Under the pieces are notes generated by a model. The model saw only the letters and a program-made list of their open reading frames with translations, did no database searches and had not been told where the DNA came from. Of a DNA stretch of 64,000 nucleotides, positions 53,967 to 63,582 are shown piece after piece. The DNA is from Gp13-AA77 sp035946735 (GTDB lineage Bacteria > Acidobacteriota > Terriglobia > UBA7540): positions 15,304-79,303 of the forward strand of contig DASYYZ010000126.1 of NCBI GenBank assembly GCA_035946735.1, given 5' to 3'. Both the position numbers and the translations under genes were made by a program. Each line of letters opens with the position of its first letter. Within the stretch, counting starts at the first letter, position 1.

Positions 53967-54405
53967 GAGTTTCTCATCCTCAGAATCAGTATCGGAACCG
54001 GCCGAGCGGACTGCCGGAGCGCGCGACGCAATGACACGGGCGTTCGGATCACGCCAGGCCGAAGCCTGCTTGGTACTGTCTCGGAACTTTTCTGGAACGC
54101 ACCGTCAGCAGAGCGTTCGTTACAGCCTTGAGGCTCGCCTGGCTGGGTCAGCGTCGCACCCTCGCGTTCCGCGGCACGTGGTCGCGGCCATTGCATGCGC
54201 AAAACGCGTGACACAACTCCAACAATTAAGATTTATCAGAAAGCCTGCTGGGTTGCCAAGAGCCGCCGAGCCGCCTCCCGCAAGATTGTGATCGCAGGAC
54301 GGCTTCGTGCGCCCCTTCTTTGGTCGTGACTCATCGAAATTGAGTCACCGCCTCTTCTTTCCGTTTCTTGACTTGAGCCCCGACCCCGCCTAACATCGAC
54401 CGCAG
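53967..54405. other. divergent intergenic region
   Basis: 440 bp between the ATPase gene (minus) and ubiX (plus), so it must hold both promoters. I see no convincing -35/-10 pair, riboswitch or additional gene. Confidence 0.4.
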
Positions 54406-55047
54406 ATGACTCGCACAACAACTCGAACGGGCCCCAATCCCGGCAAACGGATCGTGCTGGCCGTGACTGGTGCCAGCGGAGCCATTTTCGCGCGCCGCAC
54501 GCTGCAGTTGCTGGAGGCTGACGACCGCGTGGCGAAGGTCCACCTTGTGGTCTCCGGCAGCGGACTCAAGGTGCTGCGCGAAGAATTAGGCCTTGACGTG
54601 ACGAAGTCATCGTCGATTCTTTCGCTCCTCGCCGGCCGCGCTGTCCGCAAGACGATTCACCTGCTCGATTCCGACATCGGCGCTTCGATCGCGAGCGGCT
54701 CTTACCCTGTCGATGCCATGCTGGTGATTCCCTGCACCACGGGGTGCCTCGCTCAGATCGCGAACGGCATCTCATCGACCCTGATCGAGCGCGCGGCCGA
54801 TGTCTGCCTCAAGGAAGGCCACAAGCTGATCCTGGCCATTCGCGACGCACCCTTTAGTCGGGTCCATCTGCGGAATATGCTGAAGGCGCAGGAGGCCGGC
54901 GCAGACATTTTCCCCATCATTCCCGCCTTCTACCATCACGCAAAGAGCATCGACGATCTTGTGACGCAGTTCTGCTGCCGCGTGCTGGTTCATCTGGGCC
55001 TGGAGCAGGCGGAGCAGTTTCATTGGAAGGGAGAAGAAACGGAGTGA
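54406..55047 (+). CDS. ubiX: UbiX-family flavin prenyltransferase
   Basis: Makes prenylated FMN from FMN and dimethylallyl phosphate, the cofactor of UbiD-type decarboxylases in ubiquinone/menaquinone and aromatic-acid metabolism. Landmarks: VLAVTGASGAIFARRTLQLL near the N-terminus, the flavin-contacting VVSGSG, PCTTGCLAQIANGISSTLIE, RAADVCLKEGHKLILAIRDA, and PIIPAFYHHAKSIDDLVTQF (split motifs). Length 213 is normal to slightly long, with an extra basic N-terminus. No ubiD is next to it in this window. Enzymes of this fold also include phenolic-acid decarboxylase subunits, a less likely alternative. Confidence 0.9.
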   Translation: MTRTTTRTGPNPGKRIVLAVTGASGAIFARRTLQLLEADDRVAKVHLVVSGSGLKVLREELGLDVTKSSSILSLLAGRAVRKTIHLLDSDIGASIASGSYPVDAMLVIPCTTGCLAQIANGISSTLIERAADVCLKEGHKLILAIRDAPFSRVHLRNMLKAQEAGADIFPIIPAFYHHAKSIDDLVTQFCCRVLVHLGLEQAEQFHWKGEETE

Positions 55048-55155
55048 CCCGTAGCCCCGGCTTCCGCTCAAATCTCCCAGGGACTTGAATTACTGACAGG
55101 CGGCTGGCTGATGGACTGGCTTACTGGCGCGCTGGCATACTGAGAGCTGTATTTT

Positions 55156-55704
55156 ATGATGAATACATTTGTGGTCTACGTGGAAAACAAACCTGGAGTG
55201 CTCACGCGCGTGGCGTCGTTGTTCCGCCGCCGCGCCTTTAACATCGATTCGCTGACGGTAGGGCGCACGGAAAAACCCGAGGTTTCGCGGATGACGATCA
55301 CGGTGGACGCCGACCACGATCAGGCCCGGCGCATCGAGGCCAACCTCTACAAGCTTGTGAATGTCCTGCTGGTGGAGAACATCAGCCACGAGCCGGCGAT
55401 TATGCGCGACCTCGCCATGATCAAGGTGGGGGTGACAGACGAGGCGCGCTCGCACGTGCTGGAGTTGGCCAGTGTCTTTCGGGGCCGGGTGGTTGATGTA
55501 GCTGCGGACTCCCTGACCATCGAGATTACTGGAGCTGAGGACAAGATCGACGGCCTGCTGGAAGTCCTTCGTCCCTATGGCGTGCTGGAAATGGTGCGCA
55601 CCGGTATCGTGGCCATGCGGCGGGGAGGCAAGTCCTCGACCGTTGCCGCGGCAGACATTTCGGCACAGGGCTCAGCCGGCGACGACGTATCGTATTCGGT
55701 GTAG
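55156..55704 (+). CDS. ilvN: acetolactate synthase small (regulatory) subunit
   Basis: Regulatory subunit that confers valine feedback control on acetolactate synthase in branched-chain amino acid synthesis. An N-terminal ACT domain (FVVYVENKPGVLTRVASLFR, RRAFNIDSLTVGRTEKPEVS, RMTITVD) is followed by the ALS_ss C-terminal domain (LAMIKVGV, VFRGRVVDVAADSLTIEITG, YGVLEMVRTGIVAMRRG). 182 residues is the full family size. The catalytic ilvB and the usual downstream ilvC are not beside it here, unlike the common ilvB-ilvN-ilvC order. Confidence 0.92.
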   Translation: MMNTFVVYVENKPGVLTRVASLFRRRAFNIDSLTVGRTEKPEVSRMTITVDADHDQARRIEANLYKLVNVLLVENISHEPAIMRDLAMIKVGVTDEARSHVLELASVFRGRVVDVAADSLTIEITGAEDKIDGLLEVLRPYGVLEMVRTGIVAMRRGGKSSTVAAADISAQGSAGDDVSYSV

Positions 55705-55756
55705 CGGAAAATGTCGCGGTCGGCAGCCTGGGAGGTAGAAACCCCTGGCGCCTGGC

Positions 55757-56722
55757 CTACGACGATGAGAAGGCCCGATTGAGCACGCGCAGCACTCCTT
55801 CGAGCGAGCGACGCGTGGTCTGTTGATGCGTCAGGCCAGGGGCCTCGAATTCGCATTCGAGGGACATCGATTCCTGATAGTGATCCCGATCGAGCGCCCG
55901 AAACTGGCCGGCGAGATCGATCTCGCCTTCGTCTGCGAAAGTCTCCCGGCAGTTTTTGAGGCCGGCCGCACATGTCATTCCCTTCAGGTGAAGGTGCCAA
56001 ATGCGGCTCTTGTCGAGCGCCCGGTAGCCATCCGGGTATGAAACCTCGCCATGGGTGTAGCCGTTGCCCACGTCCCAATTGAATCCGAGATTCGGAGACG
56101 GCGCCATCCGGAGAATGACCGCCATTTCCTGCCCGGACCCGCCGTTGCACGATTCTTCGTCTTCGATCACCAAACGCACGCCTTCCGCGCGCGCCACGCG
56201 AGCGGCCTTGCCGAGCTCTTCCGCGATCCGCGCGTAAATCGACGGCGGCTCCGCCACCCGCCAGAACGTGAACCCTCGCACCTTATCGGTTCCCCAGGCG
56301 TGCGCGCGCTCCGCGGCGCGCTTCAGCAGGTCCATCTGGCCGGAAAAAGGATAAGCATCCGATTGCTTGTTTTGGGGTTCCGTTCCGGGCAGCGCGCACT
56401 TGTAAAGAGCGGAGTCCACCACCGAGCACTTGAAGCTGTATCGATCCAGCAGGCGCCGGACACGGCCGATCTCTTCCGGAGTGGCTTCCGTGTTGTACTT
56501 TCCCCAAACCTGGCGAATCTCCACCCAGGCGAGACGATAGCTCTTCATGACCTGAAGAGCCTCCTCAAAATCTGGGGAAAAACCGTCACTGATTGCGCCC
56601 AGTTTGAACCTGGTCAGAAGCTGTGCAGCGTCCGTCGAGCCCGGGCGAGAGTAAAGCCGCGGCAACAGGAGGGAGGCTCCCGAAAATACGGCGGCGTTCG
56701 TCAGAAAAGTGCGGCGTCGCAT
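55757..56722 (-). CDS. Tat-exported TIM-barrel sugar isomerase/epimerase-like protein
   Basis: 321 residues beginning RRRTFLTNAAVFSGASLLLP, a short Tat-type signal. The xylose-isomerase-like barrel follows: LGAISDGFSPDFEEALQVMK, WVEIRQVWGKYN, SVVDSALYKC, VRLVIEDEES (metal Glu), NLGFNWDVGNGYTHGE (Asp), WHLHLKGM (His), and MSLECEFEAPG (Glu). Such exported members work with Gfo/Idh/MocA enzymes in sugar breakdown. It is convergent with ilvN, 52 bp apart. Substrate not predictable. Confidence 0.82.
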   Translation of the reverse strand: MRRRTFLTNAAVFSGASLLLPRLYSRPGSTDAAQLLTRFKLGAISDGFSPDFEEALQVMKSYRLAWVEIRQVWGKYNTEATPEEIGRVRRLLDRYSFKCSVVDSALYKCALPGTEPQNKQSDAYPFSGQMDLLKRAAERAHAWGTDKVRGFTFWRVAEPPSIYARIAEELGKAARVARAEGVRLVIEDEESCNGGSGQEMAVILRMAPSPNLGFNWDVGNGYTHGEVSYPDGYRALDKSRIWHLHLKGMTCAAGLKNCRETFADEGEIDLAGQFRALDRDHYQESMSLECEFEAPGLTHQQTTRRSLEGVLRVLNRAFSSS

Positions 56723-56997
56723 AAGGAAAACGGTGCCAACGTCTCGGGCCTTGGTTTCGGGAAGCCCGAAACTTCCATCTTGAAAGCCTCAACCCCAGCA
56801 GTATACACTGCCCGGGCTCGTTCGGATCCGAGGTCAGGCAACGCAATGCGCTGTAGATGGGAACGAGGTCAGGAGAGCTTGGAGCCGGACATCGCCCGCG
56901 CGCCACCGTGAACCGGTGAGGCACGGGGCAGGCGTTCTGTGCAATTTTGGCGCCACGATGTGCTATTATCGCCATCCGCGAAAGGCAGGTAGACGAC

Positions 56998-58392
56998 ATG
57001 CGCCGCGCCATTGACTTTGTCCTTCTGTTTGCAGTAGCGTTGCTGCGGCCAATCCCCCTTCAAGCCCAGTTACCCTCATCTTCGGCCTCCCGCATCGATG
57101 ATCTCGTTCAGAAGGTACTCGCGGAGACGAACGCACCGAGCGCTTCTATCGCGGTGGTGAAAGACGGCCAGATCGCGTACGTCAAAGCGTACGGCAATGC
57201 GCGCCTCAACCCGATCACGCCTTCGCGTCCTGACGCGCGCTACCCTATCGGGTCGGTCAGCAAGCAGTTCATGGCTGGGTGCGTCCTGCTGCTGGCGCAG
57301 GATGGCAAACTTTCGCTCGATGATCCTGTCTCAAAGTACCTGCCGTCGCTCACCCGCGCGAAGGAGGTCACCATCCGGGAGTTGCTTTCGCACACTTCCG
57401 GCTACCAGGACTACTACCCGCTTGATTACGTGGCGCCTTTCATGCAACAGCCCGTTACAGCGGACGGCATCCTCGGCCGCTGGGCCAAAAAAGAGCTCGA
57501 TTTCGAACCCGGCACCGCATGGCAGTACAGCAACACGAACTATGTGGCCGCAGGCCGCATCGTGGAGATCGCCTCCGGGATGCCGGCATTCGCGTTTCTG
57601 AAATCGCGCATCCTGGATCCTCTCGGCATGACCAGCGCCATCGACCTCGATACGCAAACACTGACGGATGCCGACGCTGCCGGCTACACGCGCTTTGGGC
57701 CGTCGCCGCCGCGTCCGGTCACGCCGGAGGCGCGCGGATGGCTCTATGCTGCCGGCGAGCTGGCGATGACCCCGCACGATCTCGCCCTTTGGGACCAATC
57801 TCTGATGCAAGGCAAGCTGCTAAGGGCTTCGTCGCTCAATCAAATGATTACACCGGCGCGCCTGAAGAACGGCGCTCCCACCGACTATGGGCTGGGCGTG
57901 GGGATTTCGAACGCGAATGGCCATCCCAGGCTCTCGCATGGCGGTGCTGTGTCCGGATTTGTGAGTGACAACGTGGTGTGGCTCGATCAAGGCGCGGCCG
58001 TTGCCGTATTCACCAACCTCGACGGCAGCCGGGCCGCAGGGTCCATCGCCAACCAGATCGGTCCGGTCCTTCTCGAAAGCAAGGACGACCCGGAGGCGCC
58101 GGATGCGCTCGCTAAGGCCAAGCAAGTGTTCAGTGAATTGCAGGAGGGCAAGATCGACCGCGCGCTTCTAACTCCTGACGCCGACTCTTACTTCACGCCG
58201 CGACTGCTGGCCGACGCCGGCGCGAGCCTGAAACCGCTCGGCGCTCCCGCAGAGTTCGAGCAGACGGGGTTTCAGCTTCGCGGAGGCATGAGCTATCGCC
58301 ATTTCCGAATCCGGTTCGCGTCCGGCACGACTCTCAACCTGAGCACTTTCTTCACTCCTGACGGCAAGCTCGCTCAGTATCTGATCCAATAG
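56998..58392 (+). CDS. secreted serine hydrolase, beta-lactamase/DD-peptidase fold
   Basis: 464-residue exported enzyme. ATG 56998 starts a signal peptide (AIDFVLLFAVALLRPIPLQA). Active-site motifs of class C beta-lactamase-like proteins are complete: SVSK with nucleophile Ser86 and Lys89, YSN at 177-179, and HGG at 314-316 (RLSHGGAVSGF). A C-terminal beta domain of about 100 residues (ELQEGKIDRALLTPDADSYF...) follows. This family includes esterases and D-aminopeptidases as well as beta-lactamases, so resistance should not be assumed. An upstream in-frame start at 56947 lacks the signal peptide. Confidence 0.87.
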   Translation: MRRAIDFVLLFAVALLRPIPLQAQLPSSSASRIDDLVQKVLAETNAPSASIAVVKDGQIAYVKAYGNARLNPITPSRPDARYPIGSVSKQFMAGCVLLLAQDGKLSLDDPVSKYLPSLTRAKEVTIRELLSHTSGYQDYYPLDYVAPFMQQPVTADGILGRWAKKELDFEPGTAWQYSNTNYVAAGRIVEIASGMPAFAFLKSRILDPLGMTSAIDLDTQTLTDADAAGYTRFGPSPPRPVTPEARGWLYAAGELAMTPHDLALWDQSLMQGKLLRASSLNQMITPARLKNGAPTDYGLGVGISNANGHPRLSHGGAVSGFVSDNVVWLDQGAAVAVFTNLDGSRAAGSIANQIGPVLLESKDDPEAPDALAKAKQVFSELQEGKIDRALLTPDADSYFTPRLLADAGASLKPLGAPAEFEQTGFQLRGGMSYRHFRIRFASGTTLNLSTFFTPDGKLAQYLIQ

Positions 58393-58471
58393 CCCCTGCC
58401 GGGCCTTGTCACCTACCATTGGCATTCGGCGCCTGTATTCTCCAGCAACGAAAGCGGACTGGACAAAGGGA

Positions 58472-60709
58472 TCAGGCGGCGAACTCAATTTGAAACTCTG
58501 TACCGCCGTCGGCACGCATTTCAATCGTGCCGCCAAGCTGCCCCGTGAGCGTATTCACTAGTTGAAGACCAAGGGACTTCGTGTGACGAAAATCCAGCGA
58601 CTTGGGAAAGCCTGCTCCGTTGTCCCTCACCACCAGCCGCGCTCTGTTGTTTTGCCCTAAGCTCAATGCGACCGAGACGATCCCTTTGCGCTTCGGCAGG
58701 TCGAGAGTTCCGCCCTCCTTGGATTGCTGGCCGCCGGGAGGCATCACCACTCCTGATTCCCCATTCTGTGCGTCAGCTTCGCTGAATGACGTCGAAGTAA
58801 AGGCATGTTTGAGGCAGTTGGAAACCAGCTCGTTCACGATCAGAGCGCAAGGAACGGCCGTATCAACACCCAGCAACACACGATCAGCCTGTACGGAGAG
58901 AGAGACAAACTCAGGGTCGGGCTGGTAGGAACGAAACAGATCAATCGCCAGGCTGCGGACGTACTCGCCAAAGTCAATGTGGGCGAAATCCTTGGACTGG
59001 TAAAGCTTCTCATGGATCAGGGCCATCGTCCGGACACGGCTCTCGCTCTCCCGCATAATTTCGTGGAACTCGCCGTTCTGGCTGCCCGTGTTTCCAAGCC
59101 GCAGAAGGCTGGAGATCACTTGGAGGTTATTCTTGACGCGATGATGGATCTCTTTCAACAGCATGTCCTTCTCTTGCAGGGAGGCCCGGATCTGATCCTC
59201 ATGGCGTTTGCGCTCGGTAATATCACGAATGTTGCATTGAATCACTTTCTTCTCGCCCACCCAGTAGGAGTTGCTGATGAACTCGACATCGATGCGCCCC
59301 CCGGACTTGGTCTCAAGCGGCAAGCCTTCGTAGCGAATATAGCCGTAGGCCTGCAGACTTCGAAAAGCAGCGTGCGACGCGGCCACGTCCTTGAACGGAC
59401 CCATTTCCCATAGCTTCTTCCCCAGAATCTCCTCCTGCCCATACCCGAGGAGCTTCACCACGAACGGGTTTGCATCGGCGATGGTTCCGGTCTCCGGATC
59501 CACGAGCAACACTCCGTCCTGCGAAGTTTCGAACAGCCGCCGGTAACGGGCTTCTGAAGCGCTCAAGGCCTCCTGAGCCCGATTGCGGTCGGTGACGTCC
59601 TGTTTGATGGCGATAAAATCCGTGATTGTGCCGCGAGCGTCCCGGACCGGCGTGATGGTCGTCTCCTCAGTGTAGAGGGTGCCGTCCTTGCGTCGATTCA
59701 CGATCTCCCCGTGCCAAGTCTTCCCGTCCAGGACGGTGGACCACAGCTGCCGGTAAAGTTCGGCGTCGTGCCGGTCCGACTTCAGCAGACGCGGGTTGCG
59801 GCCTAAGACTTCGGCGGAGGCGTAGCCCGTCATTTTGGTGAAAGCCGGATTGACGTATTGAATTGTCCCTTCGGGGCCCGTGATCATAATGCCATCCGCT
59901 GCCTGCTCGACCGCCGCAGCAAGGCGCAGATTTTCGGCTTCCCCGCGTTTTCGTTCGGTGATGTCACGAGCAATTGATGAAGCCCCAGTGAGATGGCCTT
60001 CTCTGTTCCTCGTCGGCGATATGGTCACCGAAACGTCGACGCGGGTTCCGTCGCTCCTCAGCCGGACGGTCTCCAGCCGATCGACGCTTCCACCCTGGCC
60101 GATCGTCTTCATGATGTGGGCAAATTCTGCGGCGCGGTCCGGCGGAACCAGGATCGTGATCGGCTTGCCGAGCGCATCCTCCTTCCGATAGCCGTAAAGC
60201 CGCTCCGCAGCTTTATTCCATGCTGTGATGGTTCCTTCTATTGTCTCGGCGAGGATGGCGTCGTCAGACGATTCCACGATCGCGGCCAGGCTGGCCTGGG
60301 TAGCTTCCTCAGCCCGCTTGCGCCTCTCGCGTTCCAGGGCCTCCTGGCGAGCCCTCTTAACCGCCGAGGGCAGTTTTGCGAGGTGATCCTTCAGAACATA
60401 GTCCGTGGCGCCCCGCTTCAGCGTTTCTACCGCCGTGTCCTCGCCCATGGCTCCAGTCACAAAAATGAAAGGGGTCTCTTTCGCGCTCTCCACTAGAATC
60501 TGGAGGGCCGCGAGGCCATCGAAGGCGGGCAAGCGGTAGTCGGCCAGGATCAGGTCCCAAGGCCGGCTTTGCAGGGCGGCAAGGAATGCGGCCCGATCCT
60601 GCACGCGGCTGATTTCGCACTCGATTCCTGCGCCCCGAAGAGTCTCCTGCGTCAGTTCGGCGTCGGCGTTGTCGTCTTCAAGATGGAGGATGTTCAGAGC
60701 ACTATTCAT
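58472..60709 (-). CDS. receiver-PAS3-HisKA_2 hybrid sensor kinase
   Basis: 745 residues, no membrane segment. Order: N-terminal receiver (NILHLEDDNADAELTQETLR, phospho-Asp in LILADYRLPAFDG, Lys in DYVLKDHLAKLP), three PAS domains at about 140-265, 270-395 and 400-520, each with its PAC end (ARDITERKRGE, KQDVTDRNRAQE, IRDITERKRHE), then the HisKA_2 phospho-His in LLKEIHHRVKNNLQVISSLL and a HATPase domain (VNELVSNCLKHAF, DNGAGF). The ATPase contains a 40-residue Gly/Gln insertion near ESGVVMPPGGQQ. Seven bp after the upstream response regulator, so co-transcribed. Receiver-first kinases usually take phosphate from another kinase or act as light/redox sensors by PAS. Confidence 0.88.
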   Translation of the reverse strand: MNSALNILHLEDDNADAELTQETLRGAGIECEISRVQDRAAFLAALQSRPWDLILADYRLPAFDGLAALQILVESAKETPFIFVTGAMGEDTAVETLKRGATDYVLKDHLAKLPSAVKRARQEALERERRKRAEEATQASLAAIVESSDDAILAETIEGTITAWNKAAERLYGYRKEDALGKPITILVPPDRAAEFAHIMKTIGQGGSVDRLETVRLRSDGTRVDVSVTISPTRNREGHLTGASSIARDITERKRGEAENLRLAAAVEQAADGIMITGPEGTIQYVNPAFTKMTGYASAEVLGRNPRLLKSDRHDAELYRQLWSTVLDGKTWHGEIVNRRKDGTLYTEETTITPVRDARGTITDFIAIKQDVTDRNRAQEALSASEARYRRLFETSQDGVLLVDPETGTIADANPFVVKLLGYGQEEILGKKLWEMGPFKDVAASHAAFRSLQAYGYIRYEGLPLETKSGGRIDVEFISNSYWVGEKKVIQCNIRDITERKRHEDQIRASLQEKDMLLKEIHHRVKNNLQVISSLLRLGNTGSQNGEFHEIMRESESRVRTMALIHEKLYQSKDFAHIDFGEYVRSLAIDLFRSYQPDPEFVSLSVQADRVLLGVDTAVPCALIVNELVSNCLKHAFTSTSFSEADAQNGESGVVMPPGGQQSKEGGTLDLPKRKGIVSVALSLGQNNRARLVVRDNGAGFPKSLDFRHTKSLGLQLVNTLTGQLGGTIEMRADGGTEFQIEFAA

Positions 60710-60716
60710 GGTAAGC

Positions 60717-61187
60717 TCAGGCCCCGGTGTCCAAGCGGGTGCGAGCTTTTGATCGCTCGTTATCAGGCGTCTCGTTCAGAACTCCCCAGAATCCGCCCAC
60801 CAGCTTGATGGCGTTGAAGAATTCTTGGAAATCCACCGGCTTCACAGCGTAGGCGTTGGCGCCCAGACCGTAGCACTCGTTAAGGTCGGGAGCCTGGCGC
60901 GAGGAGGTGAGCATGACTACCGGAATCCTCCTTAATTCGGGATCGCTCTTGATGATGCGCAAAGCCTCAATCCCGTTCACCTTGGGCATCTTGATGTCGA
61001 GCAGCACAACCGCCGGAGACTCGGCGCCCGCGTACACGCCGCGCCGCTGGAGGTAGTCCAGCGCTTCGGCTCCGTTCCTGACCCTCACGACGCGGTTGGC
61101 GATATGGTTGTCGGCCATGGCGGCGAGAATCAGCTCGACGTCGTCGTCATCGTCCTCCGCCAGGAGGATGGGCTTCTGGTCTGTCAC
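60717..61187 (-). CDS. single-domain response regulator (Rcp1-like)
   Basis: 156-residue receiver with the extended acidic pocket LLAEDDDDDVELILAAM, phospho-Asp in VVLLDIKMPKVNG, Ser/Thr in VVMLTSSR, and Lys in AYAVKPVDFQEF. The RNGAEALDYLQRRG segment and length are those of phytochrome-partner regulators. No output domain. It starts 14 bp after the CHASE3 kinase and ends 7 bp before the hybrid kinase; the three are one operon. Confidence 0.9.
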   Translation of the reverse strand: MTDQKPILLAEDDDDDVELILAAMADNHIANRVVRVRNGAEALDYLQRRGVYAGAESPAVVLLDIKMPKVNGIEALRIIKSDPELRRIPVVMLTSSRQAPDLNECYGLGANAYAVKPVDFQEFFNAIKLVGGFWGVLNETPDNERSKARTRLDTGA

Positions 61188-61201
61188 GGGTTAAGGGTCC
61201 C

Positions 61202-62662
61202 TCAAGCCTCGAATCTAGGCAGCGAAAAACTAAACATAGCACCGGCGCCTTCTGTGCTCTCCGCCCACACCAGCCCCCCGTGGCGCTCGATGATGCGCCG
61301 CACGTTGGCGAGTCCGACGCCGGTGCCCTCAAAGTTTTCGGCATAGTGCAGGCGCTGAAACACGTTAAACAGTTTGTTCGAGTACCGCGGGTCAAAGCCC
61401 ACGCCGTTGTCTTTCACGAAGATCACGTCCTCGTTCGCTTCGCCCGTGATGGACCCGACCTCGATGCGAGCCTCGGCGCACGGACGTGTGAACTTCAGGG
61501 CGTTGGAAAGGAGGTTCACCATCACCACCCGCAGCATGGCGGGGTCGACGATAACTTCCGGCAGCCGCCCGATTTTCCAGGCGATCTTCCGGCCAGGGGT
61601 CTCGCCTTCGAACTCGAGCCGGATTTCCTGGACGAGCGCCTCCAGGTTCACCACCCTCTTGGCCATTTCGTTTCGTCCCAGTCGTGAAAACTGAAGCAGG
61701 TCGTCGATCAGAACTGCCATGGTGCGTGCGGCAGCCGTGACTTTATCAAGATACCGGCAGCTGGTTTCTTCCAAGATTCCGCCGCTCCGCTTGATCAATA
61801 ACGCCAGAAACGCGTCCATATGGCGAAGGGGCGCCCGCAAGTCGTGCGCGACCGAGTAGGTGAAAGCCTCCAGTTCCTTATTGCTGGCCGCGAGCTCCGC
61901 CGTGCGCTCCGCCACACGCTGCTCCAGGCTCCGGTTCAGTCTCTTGATCTCCTCTTGAGCCCTCTCTCGTTCCTCAATCTGCTCCTTGAGCTCTTTTCCC
62001 GCCTGCGTCCGAGCGACGATGTCCGTGTGAATGATCCAGCCTGCTACCACCGCAAGCACGAGTGCCAAGAGGCTGCCGAAGGCGGTCACGCGCGCGGCTC
62101 GACTGGCGCTGGCGCGGCTGGTGGCCCGCCGCGCCGCCAGCAGGCGGTTCTCCTCCGCTTCCATGGCGGCCACCAGCGTGTGAATTTCCTTCATCAAGGT
62201 TCCATGGGCTTGGGCTATCAACTCTGCGGCAGGAACGGGGCCCCGCTCGCTGCGGAGGGCGACGACTTGGGGCATGAGCGTCACCTTTCCCTCCACCAAG
62301 AGGTTGAGCCGGTCCAGGTTGGCTCGCTGGCGGGGATTATCTGCCGTCAGAACTCGAAGTCGGCGAAGATGCTCTTTCGCCGTTAGCGCCCAATCCTGTC
62401 GCTCCCTCACGAAGCTCAGGTCTCCCGTGGCCACGTAGCCGCGCGAGTCGGACTCCATGGATTCCACCGCAGAGAGCGTGCCCTCCAGCTCTGCAAGAAC
62501 CACGTCGGTGTGCGCCACCCAGCGCTCCGTCTCAACCAGGGTTTGTATGGTTCGGTATTGGACCGCCCCGGCCGCCAGCAGGATGCCCAGAGCCGCCCCG
62601 AACCCTGCGAGGAACCTCACGCCCAGCGGCAGTCTCTTAAAGTGCCTGGCTGAAGCGCTCAT
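61202..62662 (-). CDS. CHASE3 sensor histidine kinase
   Basis: 486-residue membrane kinase. TM1 (FLAGFGAALGILLAAGAVQY), a periplasmic CHASE3 helical domain (residues 45-185: AELEGTLSAVESMESDSRGY, VATGD), TM2 (VTAFGSLLALVLAVVAGWII), a coiled coil (EQIEERERAQEEIKRLNRSL), HisKA with the phospho-His in FTYSVAHDLRAPLRHMDAFL, and HATPase_c (VVMVNLLSNALKFTR, VKDNGVGFDPRY, GTGVGLANVRRIIERHGG). The layout is that of phytochrome-type kinases paired with Rcp1-like regulators, and such a regulator follows 14 bp away. Confidence 0.92.
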   Translation of the reverse strand: MSASARHFKRLPLGVRFLAGFGAALGILLAAGAVQYRTIQTLVETERWVAHTDVVLAELEGTLSAVESMESDSRGYVATGDLSFVRERQDWALTAKEHLRRLRVLTADNPRQRANLDRLNLLVEGKVTLMPQVVALRSERGPVPAAELIAQAHGTLMKEIHTLVAAMEAEENRLLAARRATSRASASRAARVTAFGSLLALVLAVVAGWIIHTDIVARTQAGKELKEQIEERERAQEEIKRLNRSLEQRVAERTAELAASNKELEAFTYSVAHDLRAPLRHMDAFLALLIKRSGGILEETSCRYLDKVTAAARTMAVLIDDLLQFSRLGRNEMAKRVVNLEALVQEIRLEFEGETPGRKIAWKIGRLPEVIVDPAMLRVVMVNLLSNALKFTRPCAEARIEVGSITGEANEDVIFVKDNGVGFDPRYSNKLFNVFQRLHYAENFEGTGVGLANVRRIIERHGGLVWAESTEGAGAMFSFSLPRFEA

Positions 62663-62829
62663 AGTTGGGCTAACTCTCTGTCAGACGCCGGACACACTCC
62701 TTGGGAAGTCTAACCACCGAATCTTCTATTGTCAACTGAGGACATAACCGAACCTAAATGAGATGGGGTTTAAATCTGTAAGGCGGCGTCGCGGGCTAAA
62801 GCTCCGCTTATTATCAGGGACCGCCCCCG

Positions 62830-63582
62830 TTATTTTGGAGCGGCTCTGAAAGCGACCACGACGCCGGTGACGCTTCCCAGGCGGTCGAGTATCGGCGCCG
62901 CATTAGCTGTAATCGGGATCTGGCGTCCGCCGTCGGCAGGCTGCAACAAGCCTGTCACTGAAATCTCGATGCCTTTTTCATACACCGCCGTCGCCGGGTT
63001 TTTCGACTCCGTTTCCGTTTCGGTGACCACACTTAGGACCTCGGAGAGGTCGCGGGTGAGCCCTTCTGCGGAGCTCCAGCCGGTCAGAACCTCGGCGGCG
63101 CGATTCATCAGAACAACCCGGGAGTTCTCGTCTGCCGCGATCAGGCCTTCACTGACGCAAAGGAAGGTGGCCTTTAGGCAGGCATCACCCTGCTTCAGTT
63201 GGCGCTCTTTGTCCCGGCGGTAGAGAGCCATCTCAATTGTCCTGCGCAGGGTCTCGTCGTCGAAAGGTTTCACGATGTAGCCGAAAGGCTCCGTGACCTT
63301 TGCGCGCGCAAGAGTGGCTGGGTCGCTGTAGGCTGTCAGAAAAACATGAGGAACGTCGAGCATTTCGCGAATCGTCCCGGCTACCTCAACGCCATCGACG
63401 TAGCCCTTCAGCCGGATGTCCATCAAGACCAAATCCGGCCTCATCTCCGCCGCCTTTCTTAGTGCTTCCTCGCGGGAGGCAGCCACCGCAGAAACCGAGT
63501 AGCCCATGCCGCTTAGACGTTGTTGCAGGTCCATGGCTACGATGCCTTCGTCCTCCACCACCAGAATCGTTGCTTGCGCCAA
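62830..63582 (-). CDS. response regulator with C-terminal PAS domain
   Basis: 250 residues: receiver (ILVVEDEGIVAMDLQQRLSG, phospho-Asp in LVLMDIRLKGYVDG, Thr in VFLTAYSD, Lys in YIVKPFDDE) followed by a PAS domain (LCVSEGLIAADENSRVVLMN, ITANAAPILDRLGSVTGVVV). TTG 63582 is preferred: GGAGG lies 5 bp upstream and the receiver begins at once; a longer frame to 63681 has no support. It precedes the CHASE3 kinase by 167 bp on the same strand; that gap shows no gene. Confidence 0.85.
   Translation of the reverse strand: MAQATILVVEDEGIVAMDLQQRLSGMGYSVSAVAASREEALRKAAEMRPDLVLMDIRLKGYVDGVEVAGTIREMLDVPHVFLTAYSDPATLARAKVTEPFGYIVKPFDDETLRRTIEMALYRRDKERQLKQGDACLKATFLCVSEGLIAADENSRVVLMNRAAEVLTGWSSAEGLTRDLSEVLSVVTETETESKNPATAVYEKGIEISVTGLLQPADGGRQIPITANAAPILDRLGSVTGVVVAFRAAPK

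Noticed and set aside
53166..54131. 321-codon plus-strand frame opposite the ABC ATPase
   Set aside because: Antisense shadow of a gene with complete Walker motifs.
56998..58392. Calling the serine hydrolase an antibiotic-resistance beta-lactamase
   Set aside because: SxxK, YSN and HGG are shared with esterases and peptidases of the same fold, and the extra C-terminal domain is not typical of class C beta-lactamases.
5668..62842. Shared 15-mer CCCGTTATTTTGGAG at about 5668 and 62827
   Set aside because: One or two shared 15-mers are expected by chance in 64 kb; flanks differ and the contexts are unrelated.
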